Of a stretch of 64,000 nt of DNA, positions 24,426-35,574 are shown piece by piece; position 1 is the stretch's first letter, and each line of letters starts with the position of its first letter. Where the stretch lies: contig CM026430.1 in the NCBI GenBank assembly GCA_014871385.1, forward strand, positions 2,459,040-2,523,039, read 5' to 3'. Below the pieces are notes generated by a model. It saw only the letters and a program-made list of their open reading frames with translations. It was not told the origin of the DNA and ran no database searches. This stretch comes from Ceratodon purpureus (taxonomy: Eukaryota; Streptophyta; Bryopsida; Pseudoditrichales; Ditrichaceae). The position numbers and the translations under genes are program-made.

Positions 24426-24889
24426 GTGAACATAGGAATTTGCAAGAGCTTCATAGGAACATAATTTTGTTTTTCACTAGATATTGAAAAAATTATTTAT
24501 AGTGTCCAAAGAAAATTTTCATGCTCCTTTGACAGCCCCAAAATTTTCATACACCCTTCAACTTCCTTTGGAATTTTTTATGCAAGTAACTAATATTGGA
24601 TTTAATATTATCAAAAAATAAATCTTGCATTGTAGAAAATTTTAATTCTATAAGGATCCAAATTTTTCTCAAATTTTTGGTCAAGCCAAGAAAAATATTT
24701 TTCTTTATTACATAAAATATAGAGATTTTGTTCTTTTTCTCATCTTTTTTTATACTTTAATAATAGACATAAACTTTTGTTTTGGCTGCATAGATTTGCA
24801 TTCTAAGAAAAAACGGTTTATGGAAAAACAGAATTAGTATTAGCAATAACATGAACCCATCTCATTTATACAACTTTTTTACAATCCTA

Positions 24890-25010
24890 CTTCCTTCGTC
24901 TCATTAAAAGACCGTTGTTTCTAAATTTGGCCAATTTGTTTCTAAAATTAGAATTGCCTTGAAATCAGATATTACTGGCAAATAATGGTCTTTTAGTGAG
25001 ACGGAGGGAG
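24890..25010. mobile_element. Stowaway-type MITE
   Basis: The right end, reverse-complemented, reads CTCCCTCCGTCTCACTAAAA. The left end reads CTTCCTTCGTCTCATTAAAA. Both match the Stowaway consensus that begins CTCCCTCCGT. TA flanks both ends (24888-24889, 25011-25012). It is 121 bp with no coding capacity. Stowaway elements are mobilised in trans by plant mariner-like transposases. Confidence 0.85.
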
Positions 25011-25598
25011 TATATCTTTTTGTACGAATCTAAAATTTGGTGCAAAAGTAACTACCATCACATACATTATACTAGTGTAAAACCCCCAAATTGTATAGCG
25101 CAACAGATTTACACCAAGAGAAGTCAAAATCTACCAATCGTATTTGAAAAGAATAAATAAAAATAATGTTCCTTACTTCAAATTCTAAAATCTTCTAATT
25201 GACGTGGTCAAATTTATTGAATTTTATTGTGCATGATCATTTAGGAGTCTTAAGTCAGATCCTACATTTAGAGATGCAAAGAAAGCTTTAGTTTTTGGTA
25301 TGTTCACTCTTGCTTTTGAAACACTCATTTTTATTTATTTATTTTTTAATTTTTTTAATTTTAATTATTTGTTTGTTTGTTTTTTGTTTTGGTGGTGAGA
25401 AATGGTTAGGGCTGATTAGGGGTTAAATGTTGGAAATGAAGCATTTTTGTTTGTGTCACACCTAAGAGATATGTTCATGTAACATAAGGTACAAATATAG
25501 ACCTATGTTGCTTCAACAATGGTAGAGAGTAAATCCATTCTTACTCTGAAAAATGTACCTAGCTGGGATTTGAAATATACTTTGAGCACTGTATTGTA

Positions 25599-27313
25599 CA
25601 GTACCCGGAAGAAAAGATACGTGATTCTGTGTTATGTGCTAGAAAAATGTACTGAACATAGAATTTGGTGAGCTCATGCGAGGTTGAAAATTCATGGAAT
25701 TCAATGCAAGAAATTGCATTTGAAAGCTTGTAGACTCTATTTCAATAATAATATTTGTTTATATAGAAAAATAAACAAAATCAACACAAAATTTACTTTC
25801 TCCTATATAGTACTCAAAATCTAGTACTACCACCTTTTGCACTAATTACTTCCTTCATACGTGTAGGCATGGTATCAATAAGGTTTTCTAAGAGGTCAAA
25901 AGGTATCTCTTCCCATACTCTTTGAAGTTGTTCCAGCAATTCTTGTGCATTGCTTGGCCGGGATTTACTTTGAACTTCATCTTTAATAATTTTCCATAGG
26001 TTCTCAATTGGATTTAGATCTGGAGAGTTGGCAGGCCACTTCAACTTCGTTATACCGATTTTTTGTCTCCACTTGTTTGGCAAATTGCTGCGATGGACTG
26101 GAGCGCCATCCTCCATAAGTAACATGTCTTTGTGAGGTTTATGGATAAAATAAAATGGAGTTAAAGCGCCATCGTAAATAAGTTCCACAAAATCACCTGC
26201 ACTTCGCTTATCTGAAGGTATGATTACCAAAGGAGCCTTCTCAAAGCCACTAAAAGCACCCCAAACCATCACCGATGTACGCGCGGACTTAAAGTTGGTA
26301 CTAGACATTTATCTGAATATCTTTCATAAGCCTTTCGCCACACTCTAATTTGTCTAGAACTCCTTCCTATTTCGAAAGATGATTCATCAATCCAAATAAC
26401 CTTCTTCCAATCCTTCTTTGTCGAGTTTTTATGCTCTTTAGCAAATGCTAACCTGTCTGCCATGTGCTTTTTACTGAGAAAAGGTTTTTTTACTGCAACA
26501 CAGCTTCTATAACCAAGGGTATGCAAAGCATTCCTTAAAGTACGAGTTACTAACCTTTGCAACACGTGCCATCTCATTTGTAATTTCTGTGAGTGGTTTA
26601 AGACGATCTTCATTAAGGAGACGTTCTAAATGTCTCATATCCCGCTCTGTAAACTTTCGAGGCCTACCCGTTGGCTTTGGTGACTTCACACTTCCTCGTT
26701 TTTTGAAACTGTTTATAACACCATAAACGGTGGAAGAAGGCATACCTAATTTTCTTGCTATCTCCACACCTTTGCTTCCAGCTTTGTGCATTCCAACCAC
26801 TTGTCCTTTCTCAGCATCTGTCAACGCTCTAGTCTTCATCTTTCTCAAAAGATTATACCACTCAACCTACCCACAATACCAAACAAACTTATTTCAATAA
26901 GAATAATATACCACACACTAAACAAAGTCACGCTAACACCCACAATCATCTCAAAAGTTAACCCCACACTTACAATGCAATCACAATTCAATATCACATA
27001 CATATATATTTTTTAAACTGCGGCCTAAAACATTATTATACCATAATGAGGCCTAATAATAGTTAATGCATGAAAAAGGCGTGGACACACTTTAGATAGG
27101 GCAATGGAGAACTATTACTTTACATAGATTTTTTCTATAATTAGACACAAATCATTTACTTTTCACAACCTTACTCCTAGTTCTAAAAATAGGTGAAAAC
27201 CCCTAGGCAATTGCTCACAAAGTGAAAGTGTAGTGCTCACTTGAAGTTCACTGTCCATACTTTAGTCAACTTGGAGATAAGTAAAATTCACGTATCTTTT
27301 CTTCCGGGTACTG
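25599..27313 (-). mobile_element. Tc1-like (DD34E) transposon, degenerate transposase
   Basis: Terminal inverted repeats of 26 bp appear identical at the two ends, starting CAGTACCCGGAAGAAAAG. They are flanked by TA on each side (25597-25598, 27314-27315). The element is 1715 bp, the standard size for Tc1 elements, with the transposase on the minus strand. Identical TIRs together with a frameshifted transposase suggest fairly recent mobility, possibly in trans, followed by decay. Confidence 0.9.
25814..26848 (-). pseudogene. Tc1-family transposase with two frameshifts
   Basis: Three overlapping minus-strand frames together make a full-length transposase. The N-terminus (26848-26507) has a paired-type helix-turn-helix (GVEIARKLGMPSSTVYGVI) and the GRPRK linker. 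The middle (26613-26269) carries the first catalytic Asp in VIWIDESSF. The C-terminal part (26308-25814) carries the second Asp in LLMEDGAPVH and the Glu in SPDLNPIENLW. There are 34 residues between the last two, the DD34E signature of Tc1 elements. Frame breaks lie near 26550 (after MARVAK) and near 26300 (after SDKCLVPT), so no single frame encodes the protein. Single-base indels, not introns, explain the breaks. Plant mariner-like elements are usually DD39D, so this subfamily is unusual for a plant. Confidence 0.9.
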
Positions 27314-27315
27314 TA

Positions 27316-29990
27316 CAGTACTGTAAGTGGGCTGTGTGTGTGTGAGAGAAAAACTCTTTACTATACATGCACAGAGCATGTACAAACACAAACAAGCACG
27401 CAGTGGGCACTCAGCAAGCAAAGTGGTAGAAAAGCAATGGTTCCCAACTTAGCATTTGCTGCCAGTGTGCATCCATTGAGGAGACATGTCCGCAATGGCC
27501 GTATATAGTAGCCGGCGACTTCATTTTAGCATAACTTCATCACAGAAGAAAGCAACAAATGGTTCTCTACAATGACCATCGATTAAGGTCATGTTTTATT
27601 TGGCTTTCTAGATTTGCTTTCATATTCACAAGCAATTTAATTGAGGTCAAATAATGATCTAACAAAAGCAAAAAATACATTTTATTACCGTGCATAGATA
27701 AGGTTCACCTTACTCTTCAAAAGGTAAAAGAAAAAAGCGTCCCCTCAAGCCTCCCATGACATGATAATTTACTACGAAAGACAGTATCTGACTGCAAAAA
27801 ACAGGAAGGGAAAGGGAAAATAACAATAAAAATAACCAAAAAGAAAGAATCGAAGTCATCCAAACATACAATACATGAGCGACTGATTCAATACTGAAAG
27901 CTGGACAGCTTTTCATGGATTCTGTAAACTTTTAACACTTTCACATACCTTTTCCCTCCCTTATTGTTTCATCGTCTTCCTACACATATTTAATCATAAA
28001 AATGACTCACATTTCTAGCCATGATGACCTCTTTAACACAGAAAATAGAGTACTTGCTATGGAATTAATTCACCATTCGCTTCAAAAAAATAAAATAAAA
28101 ATAAAAATAGAGTACCCATTCCAAACAGTTTCGGATCATCTTATGAATGGATCCGATTACTCTGCGTAATTCACGATCAGTCACCCAGTTTACCTACTCA
28201 GGATTACAACTTCATAATCACCTTTGACCTGGATTACAGTCATTCAAGGCACTTGTTTATGCATTATACGCATTATCTACTATTCCGGACTTTCCCAGGT
28301 CACGTAGAATGTGCTTGAGGGTGGTTCAATGCGTACAGCCTCGTCGGAGAAGTGTGGATCCGGATTGGCATTATCAGGCAGCAGCTCTAATTTAGCCCTG
28401 TACTTTACTGCTTTTCCGCATGCTTTGTGCACCATTGGGGGAGCAACCAACACTCTGCTCTGTATGTACGCTTTGCACCAGACTGTTCCAGCTATCAACC
28501 CGGCTCATTCCTCGCCCCGATTTGCCTATTCTCATCTTCCTGAAGCTTCACCCGCATTCCATCCCCACTAGGCGTCCCCTAGTTATGGCAATCTCCACGC
28601 TGGCCACATCGTTTGCTTTGGAGTGCACATTCGGTAACTTAACACCGGCTTCGTAAGAGGACTAGTCCATGTTGAATATCGTGTACGATGCAACCATGAC
28701 TCACTTGGGTCCATAGTTTAGTTGGAAATAAGGATTGAAAAATGGATACTAGTATAAAAGTTTTAAAGAAAGGAGCAAGGGAAAGCTTCTTTTGCCTTAT
28801 CTTCATAATGGTTCACAAAGTGAAGAGTAGTACATATTGAAGCTTTTTCCGTGTTGAATAATATTTTTAATGCTAAAATTGGCTGTGAACTTTTTGGCGA
28901 GGATGGCGAGGTAGCAGCATTATTTTCGTGCAAGATTTGAGTTCGGGATTCAGAAAAAAATCCCTCGGATCAAGACTGTATGATGGAGAACTCTCCTGGG
29001 AGGGGGTTTAATGTTTTTTTTGAGACTTTTTAACCTTTTTGGATGTAGTAACCATTCCTTTTTTTCCCAGTGAATCCTCCTGAAGAGTTTTCTGCAACGT
29101 AGGACACTACTGAGCTGCAAAACTGGTATCCGGTGCCATCCTCCGGTGCCAGTCCAGTTCCCGAAGCGCTACCGTGGCGGACCCTGAGAAGTCACATTAC
29201 CTTGATGGGGCCTCCTTTTCACCAGAGCGTGTTTGTCCTTCCCTGCTACACGAACAAAAAACCACCTACAGATTAGCATCTAGGTTCCATGGACATAGCA
29301 CCCTAACGCCCCAACAAACAGCTCCATGGTTGCTCCAGGCTCCAGCCTGCTCTACGGACCGAGCTAGCTAACTTCAACCTGCTTGGCCAACACCACCGGT
29401 CCACCACCGTAGGTACACAGTAGCAATGGAGGCTCGAGAGTAGTAGGAGTAGTATTTTTTCAAACGCGCGGTCATGGTCCTCGTGGCTCACGAGATCATG
29501 GCACATGCAAGCTTGTGTGTCGGTGTGGCAATCAGTCAGCCTCACGGTAATGCACCTCTTCAGCGATTCTACAGGATCACGGCAATGTAATTTAGATTAT
29601 ACGATACCAAGTCTGGAGGTTTTTCTTTAGCTAGGTGCTTGTGGTTTATCCGTGTTGCCTAGTTTGATCATCGCGAGATTGGATTCTGGTTTCGTCGTCA
29701 TGTCCATCGTTAGGTCCGGAGCCTGGACCGGGCGCCTGAATCAACCGTATGACACCGAATCTTCCGGATTCTGTGAATCCCCTGGTTTCCTTCCCTTCGC
29801 TCAGTTTCTAGGGGCGGAGTCCAATTCCATCTTGATAGGGGAGGCGAGCCTGGGGATTATGAAAGGGTTTTGGTAACCGACCCAAGCCGAGCTTGGAGTC
29901 AATGAGTCCATGCTCGCGTGAGCAGGAAAATGGGGCGGAGTCACCGTGTTGGTCCGCGGTAGACTGGGCCTGACTTTACCTGTCAACCAC
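27316..29990. other. Intergenic DNA, no gene supported
   Basis: The first part is AT-rich. From ~28200 the composition is more balanced. Several short frames exist but none has a recognised domain except as noted at 28280-28498. No RNA gene is recognised. Confidence 0.4.
28280..28498 (-). other. Short coding-like segment, unassigned
   Basis: A minus-strand frame of ~72 residues has good protein character (contains VWCKAYIQSRVLVAPP and ends FYVTWESPE), but its only possible start is TTG. It would therefore have to be an exon or a relic. A short acceptor-like AG lies just upstream. I cannot assign a family. Confidence 0.2.
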
Positions 29991-30038
29991 ATCTGACCAG
30001 CTATCTAGACCAGTGGGACCTACGGCCTCCGGAGCTCC

Positions 30039-30047
30039 ATTTATACC
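30039..30047 (+). promoter_or_regulatory. Possible TATA box upstream of the MIR390 pair
   Basis: ATTTATACC follows GGAGCTCC and precedes a pyrimidine-rich stretch that could hold a start site around 30075. That is about 0.9 kb upstream of the first MIR390 hairpin. The call rests on sequence appearance only. Confidence 0.25.
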
Positions 30048-30991
30048 AGCCCAGGCTGCCCATTCTTTCATCGCCTCCTTCATCACCTGCTTCTGTTCCA
30101 GTCTGTTCGAGTATGTGGAAGAGGTCACCTAGTGTTTCTCCTTAGGTCTGGCAGATGGGGAGCCCCAGTGCCCCATGCATGCTTCGGAGTGCGGTGCCTG
30201 ACTCGATAGTTGCGGCATTTGCTTCTCGTTTCGGCTGCTCGCTCTCATGCATGCCGATGCACACCGTTTTGTCCAGTCAAACTTAGAGTGATCATCGTTA
30301 GTTTGTTCCTCATCCTGCCAGTCTAGGTGGTTGTCTGGATAGTCGAGCAGTGCTCCTGAATTCTCGTGTTGCGGGGCTGAATCTTGCAAGGGACCAGCAG
30401 CCAGCTTACCCTGTGAAGCTTGTGTTCTGGGGTTTACGAATTGCATCAGTCGGGTGTGATTCTGTAAATTTTGTTACCGGGACCACTTTCTTAATTGCAT
30501 GCTAGTGTGATGTGCACTGTGGAGCTCTGTCTCTCTCATCTGGAAGCCATAATCGGTTCCTTTCCTGCGTTTCTTGAGCCCTTGGTTTCTCATGAGTTGA
30601 ATAATTGGTTCCCAGGCGTTGGAGGGTCTTCCAGTATAACTTGGAGCTTGTCTCGGCAGATTTAGATTTCATTTTCAAGAGTTTGAATATCTGACTTCAT
30701 AGGGTTCACCCGTCTTGTCTGTGAGTTCCCATCTTCATACACACACGCTGTTAGTATTTAAGCGAACGATAATTTCTGGATGAGCCCATTCAATGCTGTG
30801 CGCGAGCTTTCGAGGTTAAAGAGTGCTGTCGGATGATCAGCGCTAACACCCAGGCTCAAGGGGAGATGAACGGCAGACACGCTAAGGACTGAACAGTTAT
30901 CTACATACACACTCGTGACGTGAAGCAGGCTTGCCGACACCGGGAATCTTTCAAACTGCCTTATATTTGGTGCACCAGCATTTCAGCTTCT

Positions 30992-31111
30992 GGACGATTC
31001 AGTTACGAAGCTCAGGAGGGATAGCGCCTAGCTCTGTTCTTTTGTCACACAGTGATAAGGTAATGCAGATGTATGGCGCTATCCATTCTGAGCTTCGCAA
31101 CTGTGTCGTCC
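30992..31111 (+). ncRNA. MIR390: MIR390 precursor, copy 1
   Basis: The 21-nt mature miR390 sequence occupies 31008-31028 (starts AAGCTCAGGAGG, ends GATAGCGCC). The star strand is at 31077-31097 (CGCTATCCATTCTGAGCTTC and one more base), giving the expected 2-nt 3' overhangs. Arms pair over ~37 bases with a lower stem (GGACGA...TCGTCC) below the duplex and a 48-base loop region. The only duplex irregularities are near miR positions 9-11, as is usual for miR390. In land plants miR390 loads AGO7 and cleaves or tethers TAS3 transcripts to produce tasiRNAs against ARF genes. The locus is not protein-coding, and the mature strand is on the 5' arm as in all known MIR390 genes. Confidence 0.95.
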
Positions 31112-31596
31112 TAATTCGTATCAAGCCCGTCGAATCCATGCTGGTATGCAACTCTCTGATCCGAACATATTTGTCCGTACTTTTTGGTGCCTTGCACCGC
31201 AATTCTCCGTCGTAGTAGAGGTCGGGTTGCGGGTCGTACTGGATAGTTTTGCAGGCCAGATATGGGTCTGACACTGGAAAACACGGATGTAATTTCCTAG
31301 TGATGGGCTGTTGCTTCAGCTTATAATCATTTACCATTAAAGATATGCGTCATCCAACATATTTTTCAGTTGCAGTTAGTTTGAACCTTTATGTTAATGC
31401 CCAGTTCTTACACATGTTGTTCGCTCTATGTTCATGCACCTGCGGCAAGCTAGTCGATGCCGTATGTGGTGGTCGTACCTAATTTGTGCAGTATCAGAGC
31501 TCAAGAATCTGTTTCTACATGCAGTTGCGGACACCATGAGATCGCTAGTGCCGCAGCATACTGCGAATTTATTGAACGAGCTGCCTTGCACTCCCT

Positions 31597-31716
31597 GGAC
31601 GATACAATTACCAAGCTCAGGAGGGATAGCGCCTAGCTCTGTTCTTCTGTCACACTGTGATAACAGAGTGCAGACGTATGGCGCTATCCATTCTGAGCTT
31701 TGCAAGTGTGTCGTCC
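31597..31716 (+). ncRNA. MIR390: MIR390 precursor, copy 2
   Basis: The mature miR390 is at 31613-31633, identical to that of copy 1. The star strand is at 31682-31702 and ends in AGCTTTG. The hairpin spans the same 120 bases as copy 1, in the same orientation, 605 bases downstream (start to start). Lower stem and loop have diverged (for example GATACAATTACC against GATTCAGTTACG) while the miR strand is unchanged, which is what selection on the mature strand produces. Both copies may come from one primary transcript. Confidence 0.95.
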
Positions 31717-31719
31717 TTA

Positions 31720-34620
31720 ATGATCTGAGCTATTTTTCTTACGACTGCGGAATCACTACAGGTTCTTCTCTTATTACTTATTTTTCCATATCAGAAGTAC
31801 CCGAAATATTACCTTAACTGACGATAAGCATATAGAGATGGAAAATCCGGGGAGGTACTACCCTATTCCGATGTCTAACTTTTACAGGAATATCTCTTGA
31901 TGTAAAATGTTCGGGAATGATCTATCAACCTAGCACAGTTTGACAATTTGAGTAATGAATAGTTGTCAAGGTTTAGCAGTATTGCAATCAAAATCGTGGT
32001 TCAGGATGTTCATTGTTCCATTGCTTACGGGCTCGACCATCGGAATGAGCTGGATGATCAGCTGGTACTTGTTGAACCGAGGTACTAGGTCGAAAAGTTA
32101 CTAGTGCGAAGATGCAGTACTGCAAACGACAGGTTGTGTCGTAGATAGATCTGTAGCTTCTATGTGCTCAGTCTACTGGGCTCCGAACTTGTGTTTGACA
32201 GATGAAGAACCCTGAGAAGGTGGACATAGTGATGTCACTGTTTTCTGATACATTCAGTTTCTCCACGATGATTCGCTCTAGACGATGGGAGCACAATGCA
32301 TACCTTATTCATGATAAGGCTGTATTTTTCCGTCAATAATAAAGTTTTGATCTTGGTGCCATTGGCTTCTAATATGATTGGTTGTAAGCTCTTAAATATC
32401 TAATCATTGAAACTGTCTTCAAACGCTCCTCGATTACACCGATGGGTTACGTTTTTGATGCAACTTCCCTTCCTCCAATGAAGCTTTCTCTTCGCAATGA
32501 TTACGAAGATAAACCTGTGAAAATGAATTGTCACGCTGTCCGAGAGTTCGAAAGTTTGGAGATTGAACTTCTCTTCACGCTGTTCGATAGCGAGTTGCTC
32601 CTTGAGTGGCATCAGTGCTGCAGCCTTTGTGTCCCAAGTTTGTCTTTACATGCGATCCCTCTGACAGCTACAGTATTATACATCGAGAATAGAGTAACTT
32701 AGTTCACCTGTTCAATGCCTATGAACTTTGAAATGGGGCCCCTTACGGTTTGCCCCAGGTGATGATATTTTCCTTGTTCAGATTGTTATACTTCCAGCAT
32801 TGCAACTCGTCACTTTCGCCCGGAATCAAGTTCCGGAAACTATTGCTACTGGATTCTTCTTGTTTCCAAGAGAGAGCACGTAATGCCAGGAATGATTGTG
32901 TTTATCTACTCGCAAGAATCAAAGACCTCTTCTTCTGGGAGTACTATTGACACCGAGTCACCGACTGATCTAACCGTTCTAACCAAGTTTCATGCTTTTG
33001 CAAACTACTTTCTAATACCTCATATGCTTTTCACATCTGAGTCTTAGGAAGATATGACGTTAGCTTAAGGAGATACAAGTAAGTTACTTCCTCGATGTGA
33101 ATGACATTGGCTTTGCTTGATATCTTCTAACACAGAACTGGTTCCTGCCAGCATGCATGAATTTGCGTCACCAATCTCGAAGAAAATGCAGAAAGCTGGG
33201 GGCAGCTCTGGATAAGGATATCCGCACTTTGACAGCTTTCTACGATGCTGTAAGTGGAACTTCAGTGAATCCTTAGACCACTACTTGTTGCATCTATTGT
33301 CACCCTCGTAACACAAGTTGGTACTTGGCAGTCTCTTCAGCAGCTAGAAGCTATCAACCTAGAATGCCCAATGCCATGAAGTGCATGATCCCGCTTTCTG
33401 GATTAATTCTTCCCTTCTGTCCAGTTTGAACACGGCAAGAGACTACAGTACAACCGAAAAGAATCTAATGTGAAATTTGAGGTGGACTACTACTACTACT
33501 ACTCTTAATGATGGCCCAGGGGTGGGTAGCCTGCACTAAGGCCGGAAGCTGCAGAGTCCCTTGACTTTGAACCAGGACTCAATGATGTTTACTCCACCTC
33601 GGCTCTTCATCTTCTCATGCATGTTGTAAAGCTGACCCACTTGCAGGCCATCGTGAGGGAGCTAGGCAGAATTATTTCTCAGATGACTAGAAAGTCTTGC
33701 GAGGAATCTGACTCATTCTGTTATAATACCTCTAGGTGACTCCTTTACATATATTTGAGATCTTTCTGTAACGGTTGAACTCCAGCCTTTGCGTACCTTT
33801 GGATTGTTGTGATTGTTTGGCATTTCCCTCTGTTTGTTTTGATTTTGCTCCTTGTGGTACTTGTGGCCACAGCTCAAGGTAGGCAGCTCTGCAGCTGCAG
33901 CGAATGGCCCAACTTTTGTCTGTTGAGAGCCGTTCTTCAAGGAAACAAATTTGAGGTACTGCGGAAACCATATTCTCTCTCCATCCATTAAGTGGTTGAA
34001 CACATTTGTTTGAGATCTAGAAGAAGTGTGTGATATTATCTGATGTGTACTACATTCTACTGCCAGAAATATCACCCTTGTTTTGAATTCCCAACCTGAG
34101 TCATCAGTATTTGGAAAATATCTGTTGTAGTACAGACCTGTACTGACCAATATGGATTTAGTGTCTGAATTAGACTACAGAAAACAATGCGACAGGAAAT
34201 CAGAGGGCGCTCTGGAGTTCTCCAAGGGAAAAAGAGGCCCTTTACACTGTGTGAATTAGACTTTTACAGGGGGAAGTCACACTTAGGGAAAGAGCCCTGT
34301 GAACATTGTCAGTATAGCTTCAGATTTTCTTGTAAAGGAGAGTACGTACAATACAGGCTTCAGGTGCAAATTAGTTACTGGCACGAAGAATCATTCTGTC
34401 TTGACTTTAGGATAAAAGTTATATGCTCGCACAGGAAAATACAGCACATCATACTCAAAGTCTCCGACTGATCAGAAATCAAGGAGAAGTGAAACACCTG
34501 AAGTGACACAGAAGAAAATACTGATCAGAAAGAGTTGACGATGAAGTCAGCTGAAGCAAAACAAGTGGAAAATGTGTCTCTGAATGATGATTCAAAGTTG
34601 AATTAACCACAACTAATTTC
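31720..34620. other. Balanced-composition tract without a recognised gene
   Basis: This follows the MIR390 pair and could be the 3' part of their primary transcript. Short coding-like pieces (for example plus-strand KLGAALDKDIRTLTAFYDA near 33195-33250) hint at a decayed gene, but no continuous model or domain can be supported. Open frames at 32442-32702 and 33713-34150 are unassigned. Confidence 0.3.
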
Positions 34621-35234
34621 AGCGTCACCACTTTGTTAAGTCAAATGCTCTCATATCATCAACACTCACATGCTGTGCACGTACACCGTTCTTGTCCAAA
34701 AATTCAGTGCCGAACTGATGCCAATATCATGCGTTCATGAAGTACACAGCTTCTCCGGTACACCCATTTTCTTCCAGTTCTAAGACCACTCTCCAAGTTT
34801 CTCTGCCCCGTTAGCAAGTAATACATAAACACTGCAAACAAATACATGAACATTGCAAACATATACATGATCATAGAAAACACATCCTTTCCCAGGATCT
34901 GCAGCTGTTAAATAACGAACTAATATACGGTTCACCCGGGCCTTCAAGTTAGTTCAAAGCTACAGAGCTTTGAAAGAGTCACATTTTGAGGTACACTACA
35001 TTAATTAAGTAATATGGATTTTATTCCAGCTGCACGGAATCCCTTGAAACTTTGGAGTTTTTAAATATTATTTCTCGAACACAAGGCTGAGGCTGCCTTT
35101 GGGACTCCTTTCAGATAACAACCGTATGTATGTGTATTCATCTTCTAGAAATGTGTATCTGTTAGAATGATGTAGTTACTGTGTAGAAGCTGCCCATGGG
35201 TAAGAAACTCTTCATCAAAGTAGTGCACATTGGT

Positions 35235-35565
35235 CCCTTGCGATAAACCTCGCCCTCGTCTTAATGACGAGGGCCCCCCAACCAGGGCTGTCATTGGAGG
35301 GGGCAAAAAGCCCCCTATATTTTGCATGTTGATGAAAAAAAAAAATTAAATTTTAAAAAAATTTAAAAAATATATAAACTAACTAAAATTAATCTAGTGG
35401 GTCCCCCTGGACTAATTCGGGGTCCCCAGTTTCATTAAAAATAAAAAAAATACTAAATTAGGGCCGCAGGGCCCCTAAAAATAGATCAGGGAGGAAAGGA
35501 GAAAGGGGAGGAGGAGGGGAGGGCCCGCCTCGTCATTAAGACGAGGGCGAGGTTTATTGCAAGGG
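35235..35565. mobile_element. Mutator-type MITE with self-palindromic TIRs
   Basis: Terminal inverted repeats of 38 bp (37 matching) begin CCCTTGC. A perfect 9-bp target duplication CACATTGGT flanks the element at 35226-35234 and 35566-35574; 9 bp is typical of Mutator-like elements. Each TIR itself contains a hairpin CCTCGTC-TTAAT-GACGAGG. The interior is A-rich and noncoding. The insertion looks young because the duplication is perfect and the TIRs are nearly identical. Confidence 0.9.
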
Positions 35566-35574
35566 CACATTGGT

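Noticed and set aside
31485..31497. TATCAGAGCTC resembling a tRNA-Met primer-binding site of LTR retrotransposons
   Set aside because: It is only a partial match and no LTR lies upstream. It falls between the two MIR390 hairpins, so it is probably coincidence.
30992..31716. Two 120-bp foldbacks first read as MITEs
   Set aside because: They lack target duplications and carry the exact miR390 mature sequence on the 5' arm with a proper star strand, so they are MIR390 genes.
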